The notes: generated by a model from the sequence alone, not told the origin. A DNA stretch of 61,637 nt from DATCIH01 sp036507955 (GCA_036507955.1 DATCIH010000181.1:1-61637); one strand, 5' to 3'. Counted from the stretch's first letter, positions 52,502-61,437 are shown. Made by a program: numbers and translations.

Positions 52502-54382
52502 ATGATTAATTATATACCTAGAATTTATAATGATGAATTATTTTATAGCTTTGTAGCCAGGTGTTCTGAAGTAGCGGGAAATACCAATCTTAAGGATATT
52601 ATACAAGATTTTTTTGGCTCGTTAACATTAACACCACTTATGCACTTCCCATGCAATATTTCTAAATTTTCTTCTAACGTTCCTGAAGAATTAGGTCTTA
52701 ATGCTGATTATATTATTTCTAGGCATACTATGTTTCCAATCTACAATCCATTTTTACCGGACTCTCGTAAAAAACAAGTCCTAAAAGATATGAAGTTTGC
52801 AAATGGTAAAAGGATTGGATATTTATTAGGTATTCAGGCCGGTGTCCTTTTAAATACTAAGCAATTGAGATATTGTCCTATTTGTGTAAACGAGGATAAC
52901 GATTTAAATGGTGAGGCATATTTTCATAGAGCACATCAAGCTGATGGGATATTAGTATGCTATAAGCATGGGTGCAAGATTAAGAGATATACTTTTGAAA
53001 ATGATAGATTTATTTCGAGACTGAAATTTATTAGTCTAAATGTCAAATATATAAATAGTGATGTAGAATATTATGACAAGGTAAAATCTCCGATATTATT
53101 AAAGATTTCTAAAGCTTTTTTTTTCTTATTAGAGAATCATTGGATTCAATGCGATATAAATAATATTTATAAGAGGTACAAAATAATATTAAAGGAGAAA
53201 GGCTTTTTAACTATATCAGAGTGTATCAGACAAGAAGAGGTTGCGAATCTGTTTAAAAAATATTTTACTGATGAAATACTTAATATATTAAATTGTAACT
53301 TTAATATTAAAGATGATAGCTCCTGGATAAGAAATATATCAAGGAATCATGATAGTATTATAAATCCTATGAAGCATATTTTATTTGTGTTATTTTTATG
53401 CGATAGTGTAGAACTTTTTTTTGGATGTTTAAAGAAAAAGTATGAATACTTTGGTGGTGGTCCGTGGCCCTGCTTAAATCCAGTTTCAGATCATTATAGA
53501 AGAAAAGTGATACAAAAAGTTAAAATAACTGCGGATTATAAAACAAGGGTACCGGTTGGGACATTTAGCTGTTCTTGTGGTTTTATATATTCAAGAAAAG
53601 GACCAGACAATTTGAATGAGCATATATACAAGATTGGTAGGATTAAACAGTTTGGACATGTGTGGGAGGCCAGGCTGCTAACAATAGCTTATGAGGGGAA
53701 TAGAAGTCTTAGAGAACTATCCAGAATGATGTGGTGTGATACAAATACAATAAAGAAATATATAAATATAATAGATCATGGTAGTAGCAACAATTTATCA
53801 AATTCAGCTGAGGTATACAATAGTAAAAATATTTCTCAAAATGAAAATTTACTAAAATATCGTAATACATTGATAGACATTATTGCTGAAAGTCCTCTTC
53901 TTTCTAGAACTGAAATTAGAAAAAATGCACAAAAGGAATATACATGGTTATACCGAAAAGACAAAGACTGGCTGTTTGAACAAATGTCCCAACAAAATAC
54001 AGGCTATGTTAAAATAAATAGAAATAAAGTTGACTGGAAAGAAAGGGATAAGCATATTCTACTTATTGTTACGAAAGCATATAACGAAATAATTAATAAT
54101 ACTAAGCCTATAAGAATAACTAAAAGTCGGCTTGGCAGTGTAGCTAAGGTTAGTTCTTTAATATATAATAATAAAAACAAGTTACCTAAAACTCAAGAAT
54201 TTATAGATGAAATAATAGAATCAATTGATAAATTCCAAATAAGAAAAGCTAACTATATTATTAAAATACTACTTGAACAGCAAGGATATACTTATAAATG
54301 GCAGATATTAAAATTGGTTGGTAAGAATCCTTCAAATTTAGTGAGATTTTATATAGATGAATATTTGGTTGCTATTAAATAA
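52502..54382 (+). CDS. tnsD: Long TniQ / TnsD-like attTn7 targeting protein
   Basis: This 626-residue protein has the TniQ domain at its N terminus (YIPRIYNDELFYSFVARC; zinc ligands Cys125-X2-Cys128 and Cys153-X2-His156; AYFHRAHQ). A long extension follows with a second Cys-rich knot (Cys357-X-Cys359 in FSCSCGFIYSRKGPD) and helix-turn-helix-like stretches (SLRELSRMMWCDTNTIKKYI). This is the architecture of TnsD, which binds the 3' end of glmS. Since the element sits at glmS, this protein is the probable homing factor. AAGGAAAT precedes ATG 52502. Confidence 0.88.
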   Translation: MINYIPRIYNDELFYSFVARCSEVAGNTNLKDIIQDFFGSLTLTPLMHFPCNISKFSSNVPEELGLNADYIISRHTMFPIYNPFLPDSRKKQVLKDMKFANGKRIGYLLGIQAGVLLNTKQLRYCPICVNEDNDLNGEAYFHRAHQADGILVCYKHGCKIKRYTFENDRFISRLKFISLNVKYINSDVEYYDKVKSPILLKISKAFFFLLENHWIQCDINNIYKRYKIILKEKGFLTISECIRQEEVANLFKKYFTDEILNILNCNFNIKDDSSWIRNISRNHDSIINPMKHILFVLFLCDSVELFFGCLKKKYEYFGGGPWPCLNPVSDHYRRKVIQKVKITADYKTRVPVGTFSCSCGFIYSRKGPDNLNEHIYKIGRIKQFGHVWEARLLTIAYEGNRSLRELSRMMWCDTNTIKKYINIIDHGSSNNLSNSAEVYNSKNISQNENLLKYRNTLIDIIAESPLLSRTEIRKNAQKEYTWLYRKDKDWLFEQMSQQNTGYVKINRNKVDWKERDKHILLIVTKAYNEIINNTKPIRITKSRLGSVAKVSSLIYNNKNKLPKTQEFIDEIIESIDKFQIRKANYIIKILLEQQGYTYKWQILKLVGKNPSNLVRFYIDEYLVAIK

Positions 54383-54669
54383 AATATAACTTGCAATTGA
54401 GTAATAAATTGTACTATTACTTTTCTAATTTTAATATCAAGCGAATTCATTACTCACATGATCTTCGCTGATTAATAATTTAAATTTTCCCTATCCAATC
54501 CATCAATGAACTTTCTATTCTATTGTATCCCTACTGTTTCTCTATCGATGAAACCTAAACAACAATTTGTTGTAAAGTAATCTAAAATTTGATTAGTGCA
54601 TCTAAAACATTTTACAAACATCAATTAGTTATAAAGTCAAATGCATACTTCCCTGTTAGAACTTCACTG
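54383..54669. other. Gene-free stretch after tnsD
   Basis: No coding region is visible. The stretch carries CAACAATTTGTTG (54559-54571), a palindrome, and GATTAGTGC at 54591-54599, which also occurs in the transposon end at 46665-46673. It ends at the probable border of an IS200/IS605 remnant. No convincing second transposon end was found here. Confidence 0.4.
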
Positions 54670-54790
54670 TCATGTAGGGGTCACGCCAGCATTCCCAACT
54701 TAGTTGGCTGTACCCCATGTATAACTATAAAGCGGTACACTATTAAAATCAGATTTTGCGTTCAAATCCTATCACTAAGGCTCTACGTAT
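54670..54790 (-). pseudogene. Degenerate C terminus of an IS200/IS605-family TnpB
   Basis: The minus strand ends in GNAGVTPT and a TGA stop at 54670-54672, a hallmark of TnpB C termini. Upstream it reads TWGTAN, a stop, VGNAG, and further up a broken form of the conserved RDLNA motif (RuvC-III), with frameshift and stops. TnpB is an RNA-guided nuclease encoded by such elements. The 3' flank (ACAGTGAAGTTCTAACAGGG) looks like the element's right end, and hairpin GGGGT...ACCCC matches its structured end. No TnpA is seen. Confidence 0.75.
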
Positions 54791-55121
54791 TTAAGTACTA
54801 TATTAATCTACCAATTGTTTTTTCGTTTTTTCTTGGATTTTTATAACAAGATCAATATTAGTTTTATATTCACTTAAACATAAATTATCACAGATGTAAT
54901 GTATACCGACCTTATGTGACTTGTTTGAATGTAATCATTTAAAAGCGATAAACACAAAATAGAGATACAACTATAGATGTGAGGTTTGGATACCTTTCAT
55001 AAAAAACTATTATAACTGTTGCCTAGCCATTATTATTTATCTAAAATACATTACTCTTTATTAAATGGTATGGTATTTTTCATTATGTTAATACAAAGTT
55101 GTCTTTTTCATATAGGCATCA
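54791..55121. other. Gene-free stretch before the TetR gene
   Basis: About 330 bases without a supportable gene. Part may be further decayed TnpB sequence on the minus strand (the segment near 54791-54840 is Lys-rich in one frame), but no conserved motif can be read beyond 54790. No repeats or tRNA are visible. Confidence 0.4.
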
Positions 55122-55171
55122 TTGACAGTAAGGTTTTCCCATACTATAATAATGAATGAACTGTTCATTCA
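55122..55171 (+). promoter_or_regulatory. Promoter and TetR operator
   Basis: TTGACA (55122-55127) and TATAAT (55145-55150) are exact consensus with 17-base spacing. Immediately downstream is a perfect 19-base palindrome, TGAATGAAC-T-GTTCATTCA (55153-55171), covering the start of transcription. TetR-type repressors bind such sites, so the next gene probably represses itself and the exporter genes. Confidence 0.85.
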
Positions 55172-55189
55172 CTATGCGGGAGGTTTATT

Positions 55190-55864
55190 ATGTACCAAGA
55201 TCAACTCAAACTAATTTATAAAGAAGCTGGATACTTATTTACGGTAAAGGGTTATGGAGGGACACAAATTTCACAAATTGCAAAAGCTGTAGGAATTGCC
55301 ACTGGTTCTATTTACAACATATTTAAGAGTAAAAAAGCAGTTTTAACCTTTGTACTCCGCTGCTCTCTTGATAAGGAATATATTGAAAGCAATATTACAT
55401 TTCCTATAGAGGAAATGAATACCAGAGAATTGATTAACATATTTCATTCAAATATTGAAAAAGGCTTCGAGCTTATAAACTTAAGCACAACTCATGGAAC
55501 CGTAAAGCCGGGATTTAAGGATATGTTATCTAATTTATTTGATCTTGAAGCAGAATATCGGGTTGCCTTTAATGTTATAAATGCAAACTACGATATCGAT
55601 TGCGTGAAAGAGTTAGCTTCATTATTTTATTTCTCAAAAGCTAGGATGCTTGAAGTCTTTGAAAAAAATATTGATATATATATCAAAAATGGTGAAGTAA
55701 GAAATATTAGCTATCCTAAATTACACATTGAAAGTCTTACAGAGATTATTGCTTGGTGGGCTATGCATATAGGGGACAGAAATCCAGATATTTCAGTTGA
55801 AACAAGTAAGGCAAAAGAGATTGCAATTGACTTAGTTATGCGGGCATATGCTAGTGACAAATAG
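55190..55864 (+). CDS. TetR-family regulator
   Basis: The 224-residue protein has a TetR-type helix-turn-helix near residues 10-55 (ISQIAKAVGIATGSIYNIFK) and a helical ligand-binding half with no recognisable ligand. It lies under a palindromic operator and heads an operon with two ABC exporter genes, so it probably senses a compound and controls export. GGGAGG precedes ATG 55190. Confidence 0.88.
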   Translation: MYQDQLKLIYKEAGYLFTVKGYGGTQISQIAKAVGIATGSIYNIFKSKKAVLTFVLRCSLDKEYIESNITFPIEEMNTRELINIFHSNIEKGFELINLSTTHGTVKPGFKDMLSNLFDLEAEYRVAFNVINANYDIDCVKELASLFYFSKARMLEVFEKNIDIYIKNGEVRNISYPKLHIESLTEIIAWWAMHIGDRNPDISVETSKAKEIAIDLVMRAYASDK

Positions 55865-55893
55865 AATATATTAGCTTTTATGGGAGGTTACCT

Positions 55894-57657
55894 ATGGAGA
55901 AATTGATTCAATTAAATAAAAAAATAACTGGAATTTATGGTCCAAAATTCCTTCCTATGTTTTCACTGATTTTTATAGTAGGGTGTATTTCCTCGGTGGC
56001 TCAATTCATCTCTACATATTATTTAGGCAAAATCATTGATGACATCAATCTTGGATTTTCCTCTGTGATGAGAACTTTTATAATTATAGGAATAGTTACT
56101 ATGATCTATATTGTTGGAAATGCACTGTGGACATTTGCGTCTGGGAAAATGATCAACAGATTCATGCTTAATTTACGGCTAAAACTAGGAAATATTCTAT
56201 GTTCATCTGAATTTTCTCAGCTAGAAAAGTATAAAGATGGTGAAATCCTCTCTACTGTAACAAATGACACCGAGGGGTTTCGACCATACCTCTTAGCTGT
56301 TTTTAAAATTGGATATTTGCCTGCAGAATTTTTTCTCTGCATCATCTTTATGTTTCTGATTAATTGGAAATTGATTTTGTTGCTTATTCCAGTAATACCA
56401 ATGATAATTTTTGTAAATTATTTATTATCTGGAAAGCTTCATTCACTCAATCTTTCTGAACGTCAAACCATTGGAAAGACTACAGGGTTTATAAATTCCA
56501 CTATTCAATTCTGCATAGTAGTAAAGTCATTTTGCTTGGAAAGCGTTTTTTTGTCAAATAATCGTAAGCTCCTTGATGATGTGCTAAAGGCAAATCAAAG
56601 GAAAACCCTTAGGGAAAGAATCATTTCTTTTTACGGAACGGCTACTGGATATCTGTTTTTTGTAGTACTTTTTGCAATTAGCGCATACTTTATCCTCAAG
56701 GGTGAAATGACAATTGGAGAGCTTATCACTATCATATTTTTGGGGAATCTCATGGGGGAAGGTCTTAATATAATTCAAGTTCTTCCCCCAAACTATCAAG
56801 CTGCCAGAGCTTGTATGACTCGCATAGATAATATTCTAAATTTAACTATGGAAAAAACAACGGGGAAGGCTTCATCTACGAAGGAGGCTTCTCAAGCTAT
56901 ATTCGAAATTAAAAACCTCTACTTTTCTTACGGTGAAAAAAGAATACTTACAGATATAAATTTTTCAGTTCGACGAGGAGAGAAAATTGCTGTTGTGGGA
57001 GTAAGTGGTAGCGGTAAAACAACAATGTTCAAGCTACTCTGTGGATTGTATCAGCCTACTCAAGGAGTGGTGTGCTTTAATGGTGATGATTTATCCACAT
57101 TATCTCTTGACAAGTTCAGAAATAATTTATCCGTGGTGACACAGGAAGCTTTTTTATTTAGTGATACAATTAGGAGCAATATAAAAATAGGTACGCTTAC
57201 TGCAAGTGATAAAGAAATGATTGAAGCAAGTAAACATGCCTGTATACATGACTATATTATTTCATTAGAGAAAGGCTATGATACCCATCTTTTAGATCCT
57301 AATAAATCAATGTCCAAGGGTCAAATGCAGAGAATAAACATAGCAAGAGCATTTCTAAAAAATTCATCGGTATTTTTACTAGACGAACCTACTTCTGCTC
57401 TGGACATCCCCCTTCATGAGAAAATAATGAACTTTGCTTTAGAGGGCTTGAAAGATAAAACCGTAATAACCATAATCCATAGACTTACTAATCCAGAAAG
57501 GTTTGATCGTATTCTTGTCATGGAAAATGGTTATATTGTAGGGTTTGCAACTCATTTAGAACTTATAAGTTCAAATGATCAATATAGGGTAATGCTGGAC
57601 AGAATGTCTCAAACTACAGCTATTATGGGAGGGGATCTTAGTGAAAGCATTGATTAA
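55894..57657 (+). CDS. ABC exporter half-transporter, degenerate signature
   Basis: This 587-residue protein fuses about six membrane helices (residues 20-310) to an ATPase domain. It has Walker A GVSGSGKTT near residue 370, Walker B FLLDEPTSALD near 495 and a non-canonical signature MSKGQMQR near 473 instead of LSGGQ. Such a change is typical of one half of heterodimeric exporters with one weak ATP site. It overlaps the partner gene by 17 bases. Substrate unknown; drug or peptide export is plausible. GGGAGG precedes ATG 55894. Confidence 0.88.
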   Translation: MEKLIQLNKKITGIYGPKFLPMFSLIFIVGCISSVAQFISTYYLGKIIDDINLGFSSVMRTFIIIGIVTMIYIVGNALWTFASGKMINRFMLNLRLKLGNILCSSEFSQLEKYKDGEILSTVTNDTEGFRPYLLAVFKIGYLPAEFFLCIIFMFLINWKLILLLIPVIPMIIFVNYLLSGKLHSLNLSERQTIGKTTGFINSTIQFCIVVKSFCLESVFLSNNRKLLDDVLKANQRKTLRERIISFYGTATGYLFFVVLFAISAYFILKGEMTIGELITIIFLGNLMGEGLNIIQVLPPNYQAARACMTRIDNILNLTMEKTTGKASSTKEASQAIFEIKNLYFSYGEKRILTDINFSVRRGEKIAVVGVSGSGKTTMFKLLCGLYQPTQGVVCFNGDDLSTLSLDKFRNNLSVVTQEAFLFSDTIRSNIKIGTLTASDKEMIEASKHACIHDYIISLEKGYDTHLLDPNKSMSKGQMQRINIARAFLKNSSVFLLDEPTSALDIPLHEKIMNFALEGLKDKTVITIIHRLTNPERFDRILVMENGYIVGFATHLELISSNDQYRVMLDRMSQTTAIMGGDLSESID

Positions 57658-59314
57658 CCAAATCAAAAAACACTGGATATTATGGGTTATAGGGGTGTTA
57701 TTCTACCCATTAATTTCCTTGCCCGTTAGGCTCTTATATGCTTACGGAAATAAGCTGTATACCAGCGAACTGATTAAGTCTGACACTACCTTGAGTAAGA
57801 TTTTATGGATTTTAGGAGCGGTTCTAATTGGACTTATATTATCCGTGGGGTTAGAAAATATCAGTATGTATGCATTGAATAGATTCTATATAGCTACTGT
57901 CACAGATATTCAGCAAGAAGTATACAGAAAATTGGTATCGTCATCCTTTAAGCAGGTTAATAACTTTGAAAGCGGCGAATTAATAACCAGATATAATACA
58001 GATTCCAGTATTGCGGCTAATTTAGTATCATGGGATATAATGTCAGTAATTTATCCACTGGTTTTTGGAATAGGTTATTTAGTTTCTTTTTTCCTCACAA
58101 ACTTGATTATAGGGTTATCTATGCTTACAATTGAAATCATAGTTATTTTGCTTAATTTCTTCTATATTAAAAGAGGTAAATTTATAAATAACAAGTTATT
58201 GACCTGCAAAGAAGGATTAACTCAAATTTATGGTAGCTCTATCCAGGGTAAGATGAGCATTCGCCAATTGTCCGCAGGTAAGACAGTAGAGGCTATGATA
58301 AGAAACAAGACTGAAAAAATGTATAAAAGTGAAGAGGAACTTGTAAGTTTAGATACACTAAAAGCAAGTACCCTAGGTGTTTTTGTTAATCTCTGCTCTA
58401 CAATGATGATACCCTTTGCCTGCGTTTTGTCAGTGCAGGGTTTAATAAATTTGCCTAGTGTTATATTAATTGCCCAATTAAGCAGAGATTTCTTGACTTA
58501 CACAAGTGGGTTAGGAATTGCACTAACCTCCTTTGGCATTCATTCTGTTTCTTATAGTCGCTTGAACAGTATATTCAAGTGGCCAACAGAAAGCACTAAG
58601 GGGAAGGATTCTGTTATAGCTAACAGCTCTCAAAAATTGCTGGAGCTTGATGGTGTAAGCATTGCCTACGGTAATAACATTGTATTAAAAGAGGCAAACT
58701 TAAGTATTAATAGTGGTGAGATCATTGTCTTAGTCGGTCAAAGTGGTAGTGGAAAATCCAGTATTATCAAGGCATTATTACGGCTTATCAATTATTCAGG
58801 TAGTATTAAGCTGTGGGGTAAAGATATCCAAGAATATAAATTGGATCAGTTGAGGCATAATATTTCCTATGTCCCGGAGCTGAATAATCTCTTTGATGTG
58901 ACGGTACTACAAAATGTTTTATATGCTAATCCTAATGCTAATCTAAAGCAGATAGATGAGGCTTTCCAAAATGCTGCAATAGGTGATGATGATATTATAA
59001 ATATCCAAGTGGGGGAAAATGGAGATAGACTTTCTGGAGGCCAGCAACAAAGGGTAGCCATAGCTAGGGCCCTTATAAAGGATGCCCCCATACTAATCAT
59101 GGATGAGCCTACGGCTTCCCTTGATACTATTTCTGAAAAAAGGGTATTACAAACCTTTAAAGAATTAAAAGCAAAGGGTAAATGCCTTATTATCATAACC
59201 CATCGTAAATCTACCATGGAGATTGCTGACAATATTATAATGATAAAGGATAAGAAATTCATCAATAGTGTGCCATTAAATGAAGTAATGTCTTTAATTC
59301 AGCAGGATAAGTAG
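57641..59314 (+). CDS. ABC exporter half-transporter, canonical signature (GTG start)
   Basis: The 557-residue partner has about six membrane helices (residues 10-300) and an ATPase domain with Walker A GQSGSGKSS near residue 365, signature LSGGQQQR near 463 and Walker B LIMDEPTASLD near 484. GGGAGGGG at 57628-57635 supports GTG 57641. With the previous gene it should form a heterodimer. Control by the TetR gene upstream is inferred. Confidence 0.88.
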   Translation: MKALINQIKKHWILWVIGVLFYPLISLPVRLLYAYGNKLYTSELIKSDTTLSKILWILGAVLIGLILSVGLENISMYALNRFYIATVTDIQQEVYRKLVSSSFKQVNNFESGELITRYNTDSSIAANLVSWDIMSVIYPLVFGIGYLVSFFLTNLIIGLSMLTIEIIVILLNFFYIKRGKFINNKLLTCKEGLTQIYGSSIQGKMSIRQLSAGKTVEAMIRNKTEKMYKSEEELVSLDTLKASTLGVFVNLCSTMMIPFACVLSVQGLINLPSVILIAQLSRDFLTYTSGLGIALTSFGIHSVSYSRLNSIFKWPTESTKGKDSVIANSSQKLLELDGVSIAYGNNIVLKEANLSINSGEIIVLVGQSGSGKSSIIKALLRLINYSGSIKLWGKDIQEYKLDQLRHNISYVPELNNLFDVTVLQNVLYANPNANLKQIDEAFQNAAIGDDDIINIQVGENGDRLSGGQQQRVAIARALIKDAPILIMDEPTASLDTISEKRVLQTFKELKAKGKCLIIITHRKSTMEIADNIIMIKDKKFINSVPLNEVMSLIQQDK

Positions 59315-59360
59315 GGGTAACTGAATAATTAGCTCTTTTATAATTCACGATCATAAGATC

Positions 59361-59383
59361 AACGGGTTCGTTTTTGAGGTGCA
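59361..59383 (+). repeat. Repeat copy A (CGGGTTCG...GAGGTGCA)
   Basis: AACGGGTTCGTTTTTGAGGT followed by GCA is a direct copy of the motif found at 59431-59455 and, inverted, at 59584-59608. It lies outside the inverted-repeat element, suggesting a second, solo end. Confidence 0.6.
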
Positions 59384-59410
59384 TATATTAATTAGCATAC
59401 TAAATAACAA

Positions 59411-59628
59411 AAAAAATAGCAGGAGTAATTCATCGGGTTCGTCTCAGAGGTGCAAAATTACAAGGAAATATGAGCTGAACTATTGATTTATAAGCGTTTA
59501 TAAAAGCAAAAAAGTCTTCATAAATTGATGAAGACTTTTTATATGCCTTAAAGCGTTGAGGTAACTGGGTTAGAGGTAGTTTCTTGCACCTAACAACCGA
59601 ACCCGATAGAGCAATTCCTGCTATTTTA
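59411..59628. mobile_element. MITE-like element with ~44-bp imperfect terminal inverted repeats
   Basis: The left arm (59411-59455) has AAAAATAGCAGGA, then ATCGGGTTCG, then AGGTGCAA. The right arm (59584-59628) carries TTGCACCT, CGAACCCGAT and TCCTGCTATTTT in inverse order. The two arms are similar but not identical. The ~130-base middle encodes no protein and contains a terminator hairpin. No flanking target duplication could be read with confidence, and the parent element is not known to me. Confidence 0.55.
59508..59540. terminator. Terminator inside the MITE-like element
   Basis: AAAAAGTCTTCAT pairs perfectly with ATGAAGACTTTTT around a short AAATTG loop. It has A- and T-tracts for both strands and may end the exporter operon. 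Confidence 0.8.
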
Positions 59629-59722
59629 ATACAAACTATTATAAATTATTTAATTTTTCTTGGTTTTATAATAAATGAACATTTTTAGAATATTATGCAT
59701 TAAGTAAGTCCAGATTTACTTA

Positions 59723-60235
59723 TTATAATCCAATTTTCTTGTAAATTTCAGTAATATATGAACTTTTAGTTTCTATATACCTCGCTATATCTGTTGGATA
59801 CATCTTTGAAGCTTGTAATTTAATTTCACTATATTTTTCTTTATCTTCATTATGCGTTTTCAAGTAATCTCGAAAATAAATATGTCTTTTCAGCTCTTCA
59901 GAGCACTGTGGACAAACATATAAGTGATGTGTCATAAACTCATGCTTTTCAGCATGCCTAAAGGCTTCCCTATCCTTTATTCCTAAATCACCTTCATGGT
60001 AATATCCTAAACTTTCTAATTGAGATTTAACATTCTGAAAAGTATCATAGTTTTCAATAATAATATCTATATCTATAATAGGTTTAGCTGCTAAACCTAC
60101 AACTGAAGTGCTTCCTACATGTTCAATCGAAATAATGCTATTTTTAAGTGTTTTTTCTAAATATAATTTAATTTTTTGAAATTCATCATACCATTTAGAA
60201 TTATAAGAAACAACAATTACTTCCTTCGTTTTCAC
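59723..60235 (-). CDS. GrpB-family nucleotidyltransferase-like protein
   Basis: The 170-residue protein has the GrpB (UPF0157) core IEHVGSTSVVGLAAKPIIDI near residues 37-56 and FRHAEKHEFMTHHLYVC near 103-119. The family has a nucleotidyltransferase fold; its substrate is not known, and single copies often sit in variable regions. Minus-strand GGAGGTAAATAAGTG precedes the ATG. Confidence 0.88.
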   Translation of the reverse strand: MKTKEVIVVSYNSKWYDEFQKIKLYLEKTLKNSIISIEHVGSTSVVGLAAKPIIDIDIIIENYDTFQNVKSQLESLGYYHEGDLGIKDREAFRHAEKHEFMTHHLYVCPQCSEELKRHIYFRDYLKTHNEDKEKYSEIKLQASKMYPTDIARYIETKSSYITEIYKKIGL

Positions 60236-60365
60236 TTATTTACCTCCAATATTAATTCGTCATAATCTACTATGGTTCAATTTCACATTCATACGATTGG
60301 TGTACCTTTTAGCAAGAATGCTAAATAACGCAACTACACATTGTGCCCATTTTATGATTATCTAT

Positions 60366-60869
60366 TTACTCATAAAGTCCTTTGGTAGATTTCCCGCTTT
60401 TCCCACTTATTCCAATTACTCGTGGCCATTTATTGGTTTCTATTATCGTTGTAGCATTTATATTACCTAAATGAGCATAAAAATGGCGAAATTGCGAAAG
60501 AATCAAACCCAATCTGTTGGATTTACAGCCCGATGGAATGTCATATAGCATTTCATCCGTTAGTGTATCTAAATAGTTCATAATTTTCGACTTAATGCTA
60601 CTAAGATAGTGTAATAATTCATCTCTTGAGATGGTTTTTTCGCTTTCAATGTCTAAAGAGTTTAAGTTTGTTTCGTGAAAATCAGGCTCTGTATACTCGT
60701 TTGGATTGATGTACCATTGGTCGCAGGAATGTAACATATGATATACATGTTTCCATATAGGCATATTACAAAGAATGATATCAAGATTACACGTTTGCAA
60801 CATAATATTTGAATTTGTAAACAGAACCTCTGTATTAAGTTTTATGGCATTTATTAATTCAGTTCCCAT
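60366..60869 (-). CDS. DinB-like putative metal-dependent protein
   Basis: The 167-residue helical protein resembles the DinB/YfiT four-helix bundle. It has candidate metal histidines in HVYHMLHSCDQWY near residue 45 and FRHFYAHLGNINA near 135. DinB-like proteins include thiol transferases for bacillithiol or mycothiol; the role here is unknown. Minus-strand GGAGGTG precedes the ATG. It is about 130 bases from the GrpB gene on the same strand. Confidence 0.75.
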   Translation of the reverse strand: MGTELINAIKLNTEVLFTNSNIMLQTCNLDIILCNMPIWKHVYHMLHSCDQWYINPNEYTEPDFHETNLNSLDIESEKTISRDELLHYLSSIKSKIMNYLDTLTDEMLYDIPSGCKSNRLGLILSQFRHFYAHLGNINATTIIETNKWPRVIGISGKSGKSTKGLYE

Positions 60870-61437
60870 AATGCACCTCCATAAAATATAAATAATTATT
60901 AGTTCGTAGTAATCTACAACTGCAATTCTCCTATTTGTAAATTATAGCATAATTTGCAAATCGAATATAACTATATACGTAATTGTTGTAAACTACTTAA
61001 ATAATTTATATTCTATTATTTGTTTTGTTCATGTCTACTGTACTTACTGACTAATTAATAGTTATGGAATTATTTTTTAAGCCTTATCCACTAATAATCT
61101 ATTCAATCCAAGCTCTGCACCTTCTCCTGCTTTCTCTCAATCTAATCCACAAGTTCATATATCCTGGATATTTTCCACACATTACTCAGGAATTTATTCA
61201 ATCTTTTTTGGCTTAGGACAGCCTTTTTTCAAGTCCTTATCTGGATTTTATTCTGGGTTAGTTCTGGCTTTTACGTCATGAGATTAAGGCTTTAAATGTA
61301 AAGATATATGTGAAAGAAAAAAAGCATTAAGATATACAATCGATTTTGTTTAAGATGTGCAAAGTTATATATATTGATATAATTGCAATTGAATTGCCAT
61401 AAAAACAGGCATAAAAACATTCAAAATTGAAAGAAAA
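60870..61437. other. Gene-free stretch near the window end
   Basis: No open frame, RNA gene or repeat with clear support is visible in about 570 bases. The sequence CTAATCCACA (61142-61151, inverse TGTGGATTAG) resembles the first bases of the transposon end at 46661 but lacks the repeat array. Confidence 0.4.

Larger units (their letters stand above)
46661..54382 (+). mobile_element. Tn7-like transposon core (tniQ-tnsA-tnsB-tnsC-tniQ/tnsD)
   Basis: Five co-oriented genes spanning 46816-54382 encode a complete Tn7-like transposition machine at the classic glmS site: short TniQ, TnsA endonuclease, TnsB transposase, TnsC ATPase and a long TniQ/TnsD. Intergenic spaces are short and tnsB-tnsC overlap, so they form an operon. 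The given end is the end of the last tns gene; the real element must extend further and may contain all or part of 54383-61637 and beyond. Confidence 0.9.

Noticed and set aside
54456..54475. CTCACATGATC as a possible distal end (inverse TGTGAG)
   Set aside because: The terminal bases differ from TGTGGG, the inner sequence has no ~20-bp repeats, and the flank is not TAATA.
54589..54846. Plus-strand open frame of about 85 codons after tnsD
   Set aside because: It is the antisense of the TnpB remnant and has no start signal.
59341..59720. A riboswitch, suggested by the CGGGTTCG repeats
   Set aside because: The motif resembles part of the c-di-AMP aptamer superficially, but the other conserved blocks are absent and the copies are arranged as direct and inverted repeats.
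61142..61151. Possible distal transposon end (inverse reads TGTGGATTAG)
   Set aside because: It resembles the first bases at 46661 but has one base fewer, no internal repeat array and no TAATA next to it.
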